Origin: JAOUEE01 sp051011595
GTDB lineage: Bacteria > Actinomycetota > Acidimicrobiia > Acidimicrobiales > SHLQ01
Direction of reading: 5' to 3'
DNA: 8,165 nucleotides
Assembly: GCA_051011595.1 (NCBI GenBank)
Contig: JBPCTQ010000079.1
Span: forward strand, 1-8,165
Under the pieces are notes generated by a model. The model worked only from the letters and a program-made list of their open reading frames with translations, had not been told where the DNA came from and did no database searches. The position numbers and the translations under genes are program-made. The stretch's first letter is position 1. Each line of letters opens with the position of its first letter. Of this stretch, positions 1 through 5,726 are shown piece after piece.

Positions 1-121
1 ACGTGATACTCACCCGTTCGCCACTCACTCATGTGGACCCGAAGGTCCGAGCGCGTTCGACTTGCATGTGTTAGGCCCGCCGCCAGCGTTCGTCCTGAGC
101 CAGGATCAAACTCTCCGTCAA
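1..121 (-). rRNA. rrs: 16S ribosomal RNA, 5' end (partial)
   Basis: The reverse complement of this segment carries the conserved 16S start: GAGTTTGATCCTGGCTCAG, then GACGAACGCTGGCGGC, CCTAACACATGCAAGTCGAA and GGCGAACGGGTGAGTA. The gene is read leftwards and runs off the window, so only about the first 121 nt are present. The mature 5' end is placed at about 121 by aligning GAGTTTGATC to E. coli positions 9-18; processing could shift this by a few nt. The first variable region contains a short hairpin capped by a UUCG loop (GGACC-TTCG-GGTCC), near window positions 38-51. The wording suits Actinomycetota. One base in the otherwise conserved GTGAGTAAC stretch differs (GTGAGTATC, window position 6). 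The 3' flank that would pair with the leader for RNase III processing is outside the window. Confidence 0.97.
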
Positions 122-355
122 AATCTCGGGTTGCGATGACACGTCACCACAACCGTTGAAATCAGTTGGCGACCGATGCCGAAGCACCGATCACGAGTTT
201 GCCTGAGTACGCCGCCACTCTTGCGAGCAGCAGCGTTGCTCTGTATTTCGTTGGATGCCCGACCACCGAAGTGGCCGAGCGGAATTGTCGGTACGCACAC
301 CTCACGACTCGCATCGTGGGACGTGCGTCCGCACTGACTATCCGTCCTCTATTCC

Positions 356-369
356 GTTTTCAAGGAGCA
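356..369 (-). promoter_or_regulatory. boxA antitermination element of the rRNA leader
   Basis: Read on the minus strand this is TGCTCCTTGAAAAC. It closely resembles the bacterial rRNA boxA wording (TGCTCTTTGA, often continuing AAAC). In known systems boxA RNA is bound by NusB-NusE (S10), which helps RNA polymerase resist Rho termination across untranslated rRNA. It lies about 235 nt before the 16S 5' end and directly after a short hairpin, which is the boxB-boxA order of E. coli rRNA leaders. One base departs from the TGCTCTTTGA form (C for T at the sixth position). Confidence 0.75.
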
Positions 370-372
370 CAC

Positions 373-387
373 TGGCCTCACAGGCCA
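373..387 (-). promoter_or_regulatory. boxB-like hairpin in the rRNA leader
   Basis: A perfect 6-bp inverted repeat with a 3-nt loop (TGGCCT-CAC-AGGCCA on the plus strand) lies three bases upstream of boxA in the transcript, and a G-U pair can extend it by one. Its position matches the boxB hairpin of rRNA antitermination regions. The sequence of boxB is not conserved, so the assignment rests on position and shape only. Confidence 0.5.
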
Positions 388-457
388 AGACACGCGGTGA
401 TCGCACCGTTGGTGCCGGCCCTCGTCGGCTCAGATCGGCCGAGTAGGGCGACTAGTG

Positions 458-486
458 AAGTTACTCCGTTGTCACCCGGTTGACAA
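458..486 (-). promoter_or_regulatory. rRNA operon promoter (sigma70/SigA type)
   Basis: On the minus strand a -35 element TTGTCA (481-486; 5 of 6 to TTGACA) is followed after exactly 17 bp by a -10 element TAACTT (458-463; fits TAnnnT). Transcription would start near 451-453 and run through boxB and boxA into 16S. An AT-rich patch (AAATAT, 501-506) lies about 15 bp upstream of the -35 box, where an UP-like element would sit. No equally good hexamer pair was seen elsewhere in 122-549, but a second rRNA promoter inside or beyond tyrS cannot be excluded. Confidence 0.7.
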
Positions 487-515
487 CCTTCGGACCGCCG
501 ATATTTCGGGGATCT

Positions 516-535
516 GCACGGACCACCGTCCGCGC
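516..535 (-). terminator. hairpin after tyrS; possible weak terminator
   Basis: About 14 nt after the tyrS stop codon the transcript can form a GC-rich hairpin: a 5-bp core (CGGAC-loop-GTCCG on the plus strand, 519-532), one mismatch, then two more pairs. No run of U follows (the next minus-strand bases are AGATCCCCG), so it is not a standard intrinsic terminator. It may act as a weak or U-less terminator, stabilise the tyrS mRNA 3' end, or do nothing; tyrS transcripts could then read into the rRNA promoter. Confidence 0.3.
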
Positions 536-549
536 GCGGCGATCGCGCG

Positions 550-1818
550 CTACGTGACCACCAGGAGGTGGCGGTTCTTCTTCCCCCGTTGAAGCAGCAC
601 GAAGCGATCACCCACCAGATCGCCGGCATCGAGTGCCGCCCGCGAACCAATGGGCTCGCCGTTGGCTCGGTAGGCGTTGTCGGAGAGGTTTCGCCGGGCA
701 TCGCTGTTCGACGACGCCAGCCCGCAGCGCACCAACACGTCGACCAGATCACCCAGGGCTCGTTCGCGATCGAGTTCGGTCTCGGGCACGATGCCCCTGA
801 TCGCCTCCAGACCCTCGGGGCTGACGGCGACCTGCCCGAACAGCGTCGAGGCGGCCAGATTGGCGGCCTCGGTGGCCTCGGAGCCGTGCACCAGCGTGGT
901 GACGGCGTCGGCCAGCGACTGCTGGGCCACTCGCTGCTGGGGTGCCTCCCGATGCTGTTCGACGACCGCCGCGATCTCCGCCACCGGTAGCAGGGTGAGC
1001 TGCAGCAGGAAACGCTCGACATCACGATCGTCGGCCCGCAGGAAGTACTGGTGGAACTCGTACGGCAAGGTGAGCTCCGGATCGAGCCACACCGCCCCGT
1101 CGGCCGATTTGCCGAACTTGGTGCCGTCGGCCTTGGTGATGAGAGGCCAGGTGAGCCCATGGGCACTCACCTGGGACCGGCGACGGATGAGATCGACACC
1201 GGCGGTGATGTTGCCCCACTGATCCGATCCCCCGATCTGCAACCGGCACCCGTGGTGCTCGCTCAGCCACCAGAAGTCGAAGGCCTGGAGCAACATGTAG
1301 CTGAACTCGGTGTAGGAGATGCCGTGTTCTCCGTCCATCCTCGACCGGATCGAGTCCTTGGCCACCATCTGGTTCACGGTGACGTGTTTGCCGACGTCCC
1401 GGAGAAAGTCGAGCAGCCGCACCTCGCGGGTCCAGTCGGCGTTGTCGACCATCTCGACCCGATGGTCACCGGCGCCGTCGAGCAGCCGTTCGACCTGGGT
1501 GCTGATACCCGCCATGTTGGCCGCCAGCGTGTCGGCATCGAGCAGGTTGCGTTCGTCTGATCGCCCGCCCGGGTCGCCCACCATGCCGGTGGCACCCCCG
1601 ACGAGCGCAATGGGCCGGTGACCGGCGTCCTGGAACCGACGCAGGGCCAGCACCCCGACCAGGTTGCCCACGTGAAGACTGGCCGCGCTGGGGTCGATGC
1701 CGTGGTAGAGCGTGACGGGGGCGGCGGCCAACAGTGCCCGCAGATCGGCTTCGTCGGTGTGGTCCTGGAGCAGTTCACGACTGCGTAGATCGTCGAGAAT
1801 CCCCTCACCATCGGCCAT
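550..1818 (-). CDS. tyrS: tyrosyl-tRNA synthetase
   Basis: Cytoplasmic class I aminoacyl-tRNA synthetase that charges tRNA-Tyr with tyrosine at the cost of ATP. The 422-residue product has the usual bacterial length and order. A Rossmann catalytic domain holds the tyrosine pocket start (YHGIDPSAASLHVGN, residues 38-52, with the HIGH-type motif HVGN at 49-52), the GGSDQWGN motif (197-204) and the KMSKS-type loop KFGKS (234-238). The C-terminal end (about 355-420) resembles the S4-like tRNA-binding domain. The start at 1818 is preferred over an in-frame ATG at 1845 because AAAGGAG lies 8 nt before it, while the upstream ATG has no clear ribosome binding site. The stop is TAG at 550-552. The gene diverges from the PBP gene across 84 bp and is followed in the same direction by the rRNA promoter, about 64 bp beyond its stop. 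No T-box or other leader is visible in the short upstream gap. Confidence 0.97.
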   Translation of the reverse strand: MADGEGILDDLRSRELLQDHTDEADLRALLAAAPVTLYHGIDPSAASLHVGNLVGVLALRRFQDAGHRPIALVGGATGMVGDPGGRSDERNLLDADTLAANMAGISTQVERLLDGAGDHRVEMVDNADWTREVRLLDFLRDVGKHVTVNQMVAKDSIRSRMDGEHGISYTEFSYMLLQAFDFWWLSEHHGCRLQIGGSDQWGNITAGVDLIRRRSQVSAHGLTWPLITKADGTKFGKSADGAVWLDPELTLPYEFHQYFLRADDRDVERFLLQLTLLPVAEIAAVVEQHREAPQQRVAQQSLADAVTTLVHGSEATEAANLAASTLFGQVAVSPEGLEAIRGIVPETELDRERALGDLVDVLVRCGLASSNSDARRNLSDNAYRANGEPIGSRAALDAGDLVGDRFVLLQRGKKNRHLLVVT

Positions 1819-1832
1819 CGGCGGCGCTCCTT
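1805..1832 (-). promoter_or_regulatory. ribosome binding site that fixes the tyrS start
   Basis: On the minus strand AAAGGAG stands 8 nt before the ATG at 1816-1818. This is the strongest Shine-Dalgarno match seen in the window and decides the tyrS start against the ATG nine codons upstream (1843-1845), which would place the AAAGGAG inside the coding sequence. Confidence 0.75.
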
Positions 1833-1902
1833 TCCGTGCCAGCATCCGAGTCTGCCTGCTTTCCGGCGCCTTGACGCCGCTTTTACCCCGTGAACGGCGA
1901 GA
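1819..1902. promoter_or_regulatory. divergent intergenic region between tyrS and the PBP gene
   Basis: These 84 bp must supply the near promoters of both divergent genes unless transcription starts elsewhere. On the plus strand TTGACG (1871-1876) is a fair -35 match, but no good -10 lies 16-18 bp after it; GAGAAT (1899-1904) is 22 bp away. On the minus strand no convincing hexamer pair was found. I see no terminator, riboswitch or repeat. The promoters are therefore unassigned. Confidence 0.35.
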
Positions 1903-4410
1903 ATGTCACCCATGTCCGCTCGTTTCCTCGCGCCCGTTGTCGCGCTCGCGCTCCTGGCCAGCGCCTGTAGTTGGGAAACTCAGGACCTGGTGCCCCCCGA
2001 AGAACCCCGAGTGGCCCAGACCTCGATCGTGCTCGACCGCAACGGCGATGTGCTCACCGAGCTCAAGGCCGAACAGAACCGCATTCCCGTCGACATCGAG
2101 GAGATCGCCCCGGTCCTCCAGGAGGCGGTCATCTCCATCGAGGACGAACGTTTCTACCTGCACAAAGGTGTCGATCTGCAGGGCATCATCCGGGCCGGTG
2201 TCACCAACGTGGCCAGTGGTGCCGTCAGTGAGGGAGCGTCGACGATCACCCAACAGTACGTCGGCAACGTGTTCCTCGATCGCAGTGAGCAGACCGCCAC
2301 CCGCAAACTCGAAGAGATCATGCTGGCTCGCCAGTTCGAGCAGAAGTACTCCAAGGAGTACATCCTCGAGCGATACCTCAACTGGGTGTACTTCGGGAAC
2401 GGTGCCTACGGCGTGGAGGCCGCCGCCCGCCGCTACTTCGACACCACCGCGGCCGACGTCACCTTGGCCCAGGCCGCCATGCTGGCCGGCCAGATCCAGC
2501 GACCGAGTGCGGTCAACCCCTTCGACGATCGCACGGCCGCCATCGCCCGCCGCGAGAGTGTGCTCGATCGAATGTTGGTCAACGAGTACATCGACGACGA
2601 CCAGTACGAAGCTGCCCTGGCCGACCCGCTGCTCGACCTGGCCCGCGACGTCGAGGACGAAGACGAACGCTACGACGCGGCCCACTTCGTCGAACAGGTT
2701 CGCCAGTGGTTCCTGAGTGGTCCCGCCGAGTGCCCCGGCCTCCCCCAGGGACCCCAGGCCTACGAGGAACGAGTGGAGCTGCTCTTCACCGGCGGCATCA
2801 CCATCACCACCACCCTCGATCCCGAGCTCCAGCGCCAGGCCGAAGCTGCCGTCAACGACGTGTTGCCCGCCTTCTGGACCAACAGCGCGGGTGAGGCCAG
2901 CCTCAATCCCGACGCCGCAGTGGTGACCATGAACCCCAACAACGGCGAAGTGTTGGCCATGGTCGGCGGACGCGACTTCTTCGACAGCTCCAACGAGAAC
3001 GCCCGCGTCAACCTCGCCGTCAACCCCAAAGGAAGCGACGCCGGGATCTCGGGACGCCAGGCGGGATCGTCGATGAAACCCATCGGGTTGGCCGCCGCGC
3101 TGGCCGACGGTGCACCCATCTCCACCCGCTACGCCGCCCCCAGCAGCATCACCATCTCGATTCCCGGTGGCGAACCCTGGCGGGTCAGCGGCGGCCGACG
3201 GGGTTCCCAGACAACCCTGGCCGACGCCACCCGCTACTCCACCAACACCGTGTACGCCCAGCTCATTGCCGGCGAAGACGCCCTCATCACGCCCGAGCGG
3301 TTCCGGGAGATGGCCGCCGACCTCGGCGTCAAGAACGACCTGCCCAACTTCCCCTCGATCATCTTGGGCACCGGCGAGGTGAACATGCTGGAGATGGCCA
3401 CCGCCTACGGCACCTTCGCCAACGACGGCATCCAGCACGACCCGGTCATCGTCGATCGCATCCTGGCCAGCGACGGCACGGTGCTGTGTGTGCCCCGCGA
3501 CAACATGGACATCTCCGTGGCCCTACCCCAGGGTGTTGCCCGCACCGTCACCGCGGCCATGCAAGGGGTGCTCGAGCCCGGCGGAACCGCCCAGAACTAT
3601 CCCCTCGACCGGCCCGCAGCGGGCAAGACCGGCACCACTCAGAACGCCGCCGATGCCACGTTCATCGGATACACCCCCGACTTCGTGACATCGGTGTGGG
3701 TGGGGTACCCCAACGGCTCGGTGCCCATGCAGCCCCCCACCGTGCCCATCCAGGTGTTCGGCGGCACGTACCCCGCTGCCATCTGGCAACAGGTGATGAC
3801 GGCCGCTCATGAAGGCCTCGAGATCGCCGAGTTCCCCGAACCACCACCGACCACCACCAGCACGACCACCACAGTGCCGATTGCCGCCCGTCCCCTGGTG
3901 TCAGTGCCCAACATCGTCGGGATGTCGGTCAGCGAGGCCACCGACGCCCTGCGGGCCGCGGGGCTGAGCATCAGCGTGTCCGAGGTGATCACCACCGAAC
4001 ATCCCCTGGGTGTCGTCTTCCAGCAATCACCGTCATCGGGTCAGTCGGCTCGCCAGGGACAGGCCGTCACCGCTTCGGTGGCCGTCGAACCCTCCAACGA
4101 GGTCATCGAGGTGCCCCGCGTCAATGGTCTCAGCGCAACCGACGCCGAAGGTATTCTGTTGTCAGCCGGGTTCAACGTGATCAAGGTGCTCGAACCCGAG
4201 TCCGCCGATGTGGGAGCCGACCGAGCCGGCATCGTGTGGAAGCAGCGACCGCAACCGGGCAACGAGGCACCGGTTGGTGCCGAGGTCACCATCTGGGTCA
4301 ACCCACCGCCGGCCGAGCAACCCCCACCGACCGAACCGCCGCCACCGACCGAACCGCCGCCCCCGCCCACCACAGCAGGCAACGAAGGCGACGAGGACGA
4401 CGACGATTAG
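1903..4410 (+). CDS. class A penicillin-binding protein with two PASTA domains
   Basis: Bifunctional peptidoglycan synthase acting outside the membrane: it polymerises lipid II glycan strands and cross-links peptides. The 835-residue product contains a GT51 transglycosylase (about 40-250; EDERFYLHKG at 80-89 with catalytic Glu80, GASTITQQ at 111-118, and the RKLEEIMLARQFE helix from 135) and a transpeptidase (about 300-640; SSMK with nucleophile Ser389, STN 446-448, KTGT 575-578). After a Thr-rich linker (650-658) come two PASTA domains (about 664-730 and 734-800), then Pro-rich PPTEPP repeats and an acidic end. The N-terminus has Arg7, a short hydrophobic run and LASAC (18-22), which looks like a lipoprotein signal instead of the usual membrane helix. 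ATG 1903 gives the longest form; ATG 1912 is equally possible and keeps the signal. It resembles the PonA family of Actinomycetota, but I give no symbol because orthology cannot be shown. Its stop overlaps the stop of the convergent gene. Confidence 0.95.
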   Translation: MSPMSARFLAPVVALALLASACSWETQDLVPPEEPRVAQTSIVLDRNGDVLTELKAEQNRIPVDIEEIAPVLQEAVISIEDERFYLHKGVDLQGIIRAGVTNVASGAVSEGASTITQQYVGNVFLDRSEQTATRKLEEIMLARQFEQKYSKEYILERYLNWVYFGNGAYGVEAAARRYFDTTAADVTLAQAAMLAGQIQRPSAVNPFDDRTAAIARRESVLDRMLVNEYIDDDQYEAALADPLLDLARDVEDEDERYDAAHFVEQVRQWFLSGPAECPGLPQGPQAYEERVELLFTGGITITTTLDPELQRQAEAAVNDVLPAFWTNSAGEASLNPDAAVVTMNPNNGEVLAMVGGRDFFDSSNENARVNLAVNPKGSDAGISGRQAGSSMKPIGLAAALADGAPISTRYAAPSSITISIPGGEPWRVSGGRRGSQTTLADATRYSTNTVYAQLIAGEDALITPERFREMAADLGVKNDLPNFPSIILGTGEVNMLEMATAYGTFANDGIQHDPVIVDRILASDGTVLCVPRDNMDISVALPQGVARTVTAAMQGVLEPGGTAQNYPLDRPAAGKTGTTQNAADATFIGYTPDFVTSVWVGYPNGSVPMQPPTVPIQVFGGTYPAAIWQQVMTAAHEGLEIAEFPEPPPTTTSTTTTVPIAARPLVSVPNIVGMSVSEATDALRAAGLSISVSEVITTEHPLGVVFQQSPSSGQSARQGQAVTASVAVEPSNEVIEVPRVNGLSATDAEGILLSAGFNVIKVLEPESADVGADRAGIVWKQRPQPGNEAPVGAEVTIWVNPPPAEQPPPTEPPPPTEPPPPPTTAGNEGDEDDDD
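1924..1968 (+). other. putative lipoprotein signal peptide of the PBP
   Basis: The codons encode FLAPVVALALLASAC (residues 8-22) after a single Arg at 7. The hydrophobic run is about 14 residues, short for a transmembrane helix, and ends in L-A-S-A-C, which fits the loose bacterial lipobox with Cys22 as the lipidated residue. Alanine at -3 is less common than leucine there. No other hydrophobic segment near the N-terminus could anchor the protein. Confidence 0.55.
3889..4305 (+). other. tandem PASTA domains of the PBP
   Basis: Two consecutive ~65-residue units follow the PASTA pattern. The first begins VSVPNIVGMSVSEATDALRA and has QQSPSSGQSARQG near its end. The second begins IEVPRVNGLSATDAEG and has KQRPQPGNEAPVG near its end. 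PASTA domains in PBPs and Ser/Thr kinases are known to associate with peptidoglycan or with beta-lactam-like ligands. Two units at the C-terminus match the layout of several class A PBPs of Gram-positive bacteria. Confidence 0.85.
4324..4359 (+). repeat. two exact 18-bp tandem repeats coding PPTEPP
   Basis: The unit CCACCGACCGAACCGCCG occurs twice head to tail (4324-4341 and 4342-4359) and encodes PPTEPP-PPTEPP in the PBP tail. It is followed by a C-rich run coding for more proline. Such an in-frame repeat can gain or lose units by slippage, so the tail length may differ between strains. Confidence 0.85.
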
Positions 4411-5102
4411 AGGTCGAGTGGTACCGCGCAGCCCGGATTGTTCTCGTCGTCGGGCACCATGTCGTTGACCCGGGCGTAGCCGTCGATCGACACGCTGATC
4501 GGGCCGCCATCCTTGTCGGTCACCAAGAAGCGCACATCGCCCTCCTCACGTAGCCGCGTGCTGTGGGTCTGGCGATCGCCGAGATAGACGTCGTAGTCGT
4601 CGAGCCACCGCCCGAGGTTGTCGGCGTCCTTGGTCGACAATGTGCCCGCGTCGAGGACGAGCTGCTCGTCGGCCGATAGGTCGCTGGACCGGGCGTCGGG
4701 CAAGTCGTCGACCACGTCGCGCCCGGCGACCTCTACCCGCAGCTGAGTGATCATGTCCGCCAGGATGATGTCGGCGTCGTCGAGCACGTCGGCTCGTTCG
4801 GCCGGCGAGTCGACATCCTGTGCCGGGGTGAGCGCCAAGATGTCGAGCTGGTGCCCCTCGCAGATCACCAGCGCCGCAGCCGAAAAGCCGGCCTGATCGA
4901 GCTCGTCGGGATTGCGAGTGTCGCTGCCGGTGAACGCGAACACGATGAGGAACGCGAAGAGGGCAACGGTGGTCGTCACCCCGATCAGCGCCAGCAGCCG
5001 AAGGCCCCATCCGCCGGTGCGGGGTTCGTCCGGCTGGGCCGGGCGCGACGGTCGGTCGCGGTGTGCTGAGCCGTTGTGTCCCGCTCCGTTGGGTGACGTC
5101 AC
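4407..5102 (-). CDS. unrecognised single-pass membrane protein
   Basis: I do not recognise this 231-residue protein. It has a polar, Pro-rich N-terminus (1-30), one strong hydrophobic helix (about 33-58, LRLLALIGVTTTVALFAF and onward) and a ~170-residue acidic domain. With no signal cleavage motif and Arg residues before the helix, the acidic domain is probably outside the cell. Cys81 and Cys225 are the only cysteines, so a disulfide between the start and end of the outer domain is possible. The start is GTG at 5100-5102, 15 nt after the Nudix stop; no good ribosome binding site precedes it, so translation may depend on the upstream gene. It is the last gene of the argG-to-here operon. Its TAA stop (4407-4409) overlaps the PBP stop from the other strand. 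The function is unknown; an envelope role is only suggested by its topology and by the PBP neighbour. Confidence 0.8.
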   Translation of the reverse strand: MTSPNGAGHNGSAHRDRPSRPAQPDEPRTGGWGLRLLALIGVTTTVALFAFLIVFAFTGSDTRNPDELDQAGFSAAALVICEGHQLDILALTPAQDVDSPAERADVLDDADIILADMITQLRVEVAGRDVVDDLPDARSSDLSADEQLVLDAGTLSTKDADNLGRWLDDYDVYLGDRQTHSTRLREEGDVRFLVTDKDGGPISVSIDGYARVNDMVPDDENNPGCAVPLDL

Positions 5103-5117
5103 CGAAGCAGTGTGCCG

Positions 5118-5726
5118 TCAGCCGGCAGTCTGCGCCCATCCGGGCCCGTCGGGCTCCAGCCGGTGCCGGCCGGCCTCGATCATCCGATAGGTGCCCTCGT
5201 CGAGCCCGTAGTCATCGAGGTCGCCGAACTCGACCCACCGCAGGTCTTCGGACTCGTGATTCCCGGCCGGCTGCGCACCCACGGGGGCCATGACCAGATA
5301 ACGCACGTCGTAGTGCAAGTGGGTGTCGCCGTCGTGGCTGACCTCGTGGATGTCGATGTCGACAGCCGGCGTCTGCACCCGGAGGCCAGCGATGCCCGTC
5401 TCCTCGGTGGCCTCCCGCAACGCCACGTGGGCCAGGTTGGCCTCGCCGTCGGCATGGCCACCGGGCTGGAGCCAACGTTGCAGCTTGGTGTGGAACAGCA
5501 ACAACACCCTCCGGCGATCGGGATGCATCACCAGTGCGGAGCCGGTGAAGTGTCCGGGGCGGCAGCTTCGCTCGAGCGCATCGGAGTGTTCGATCAGCAG
5601 CTCGAGCATGGTGGCCCGAGTCCCGGCCAGCGCGGGGTGCCGCAGCCTGGTCACCTCGAGCCAGGCCCGGCTCGGGTCGTGGGACGTCTCGAGCGACTGT
5701 TCGTCGAACCACGGGCGCCCGGTCAT
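5118..5726 (-). CDS. Nudix hydrolase
   Basis: A 202-residue cytoplasmic protein of the Nudix family, which hydrolyses nucleoside diphosphates linked to other groups. The Nudix box is at 89-112: GGHADGE, then REATEETGI at 104-112, with the metal-binding REXXEE core intact (Arg104, Glu105, Glu108, Glu109). The box's first Glu falls on Ala96, with Glu95 beside it; close relatives with PGGHADG wording often show the same shift. About 60 residues precede the Nudix fold, longer than in minimal Nudix proteins, and the substrate cannot be read from the sequence. The start ATG (5724-5726) overlaps the mpg stop as ATGA, indicating translational coupling. The stop TGA (5118-5120) is followed 15 nt later by the membrane protein gene. 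Linkage to a DNA base-repair enzyme fits nucleotide-pool clean-up, but this is inference. Confidence 0.9.
   Translation of the reverse strand: MTGRPWFDEQSLETSHDPSRAWLEVTRLRHPALAGTRATMLELLIEHSDALERSCRPGHFTGSALVMHPDRRRVLLLFHTKLQRWLQPGGHADGEANLAHVALREATEETGIAGLRVQTPAVDIDIHEVSHDGDTHLHYDVRYLVMAPVGAQPAGNHESEDLRWVEFGDLDDYGLDEGTYRMIEAGRHRLEPDGPGWAQTAG

Larger units (their letters stand above)
122..452 (-). other. rRNA operon leader (pre-16S 5' leader)
   Basis: This stretch between the rRNA promoter and the 16S gene holds no credible protein gene; the short ORFs in it lack a ribosome binding site and any recognisable product. If transcription begins near 451-453, the leader is about 330 nt. It is rich in small inverted repeats: 421-443 (TCGGC/GCCGA stem), 403-415 (GCACC-GTT-GGTGC), 373-387 (boxB-like) and 319-330 (GGAC-GTGC-GTCC). 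The boxA element follows the boxB-like hairpin. Leaders of this kind carry antitermination signals and one strand of the RNase III processing stem; that the segment just upstream of 16S forms such a stem is inference, because the 3' flank is not in the window. Confidence 0.75.

Noticed and set aside
333..365. A second rRNA promoter using TTGAAA and a downstream TAGTCA
   Set aside because: The TTGAAA is part of boxA, and the -10 candidate lacks the final T. Position within the leader makes the antitermination reading better.
166..483. Short plus-strand open frames across the rRNA leader
   Set aside because: They lie over the rRNA promoter, boxB and boxA, have no ribosome binding site and resemble nothing known.
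1906..3438. 510-codon open frame on the minus strand opposite the PBP gene
   Set aside because: Its translation is Gly/Val/Asp-rich low-complexity sequence with no motif, as expected for the antisense of a GC-rich gene. The plus-strand PBP has all its catalytic motifs, so this is a shadow.
3841..3876. CCACCA-rich stretch as a repeat array
   Set aside because: It is the Thr-rich linker of the PBP written with ACC/ACG codons, with no regular unit or spacer.
4431..4455. GCCCG...CGGGC inverted repeat just after the PBP stop as a terminator
   Set aside because: The 5-bp stem has a 15-nt loop and no U tract, and it lies inside the convergent coding sequence.
5092..5103. Perfect 12-bp palindrome GGTGACGTCACC over the GTG start of the membrane protein gene
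   Set aside because: One or two 12-bp palindromes are expected by chance in a window this size. It lies inside an operon where an operator is unlikely, and it has no second copy that I saw.
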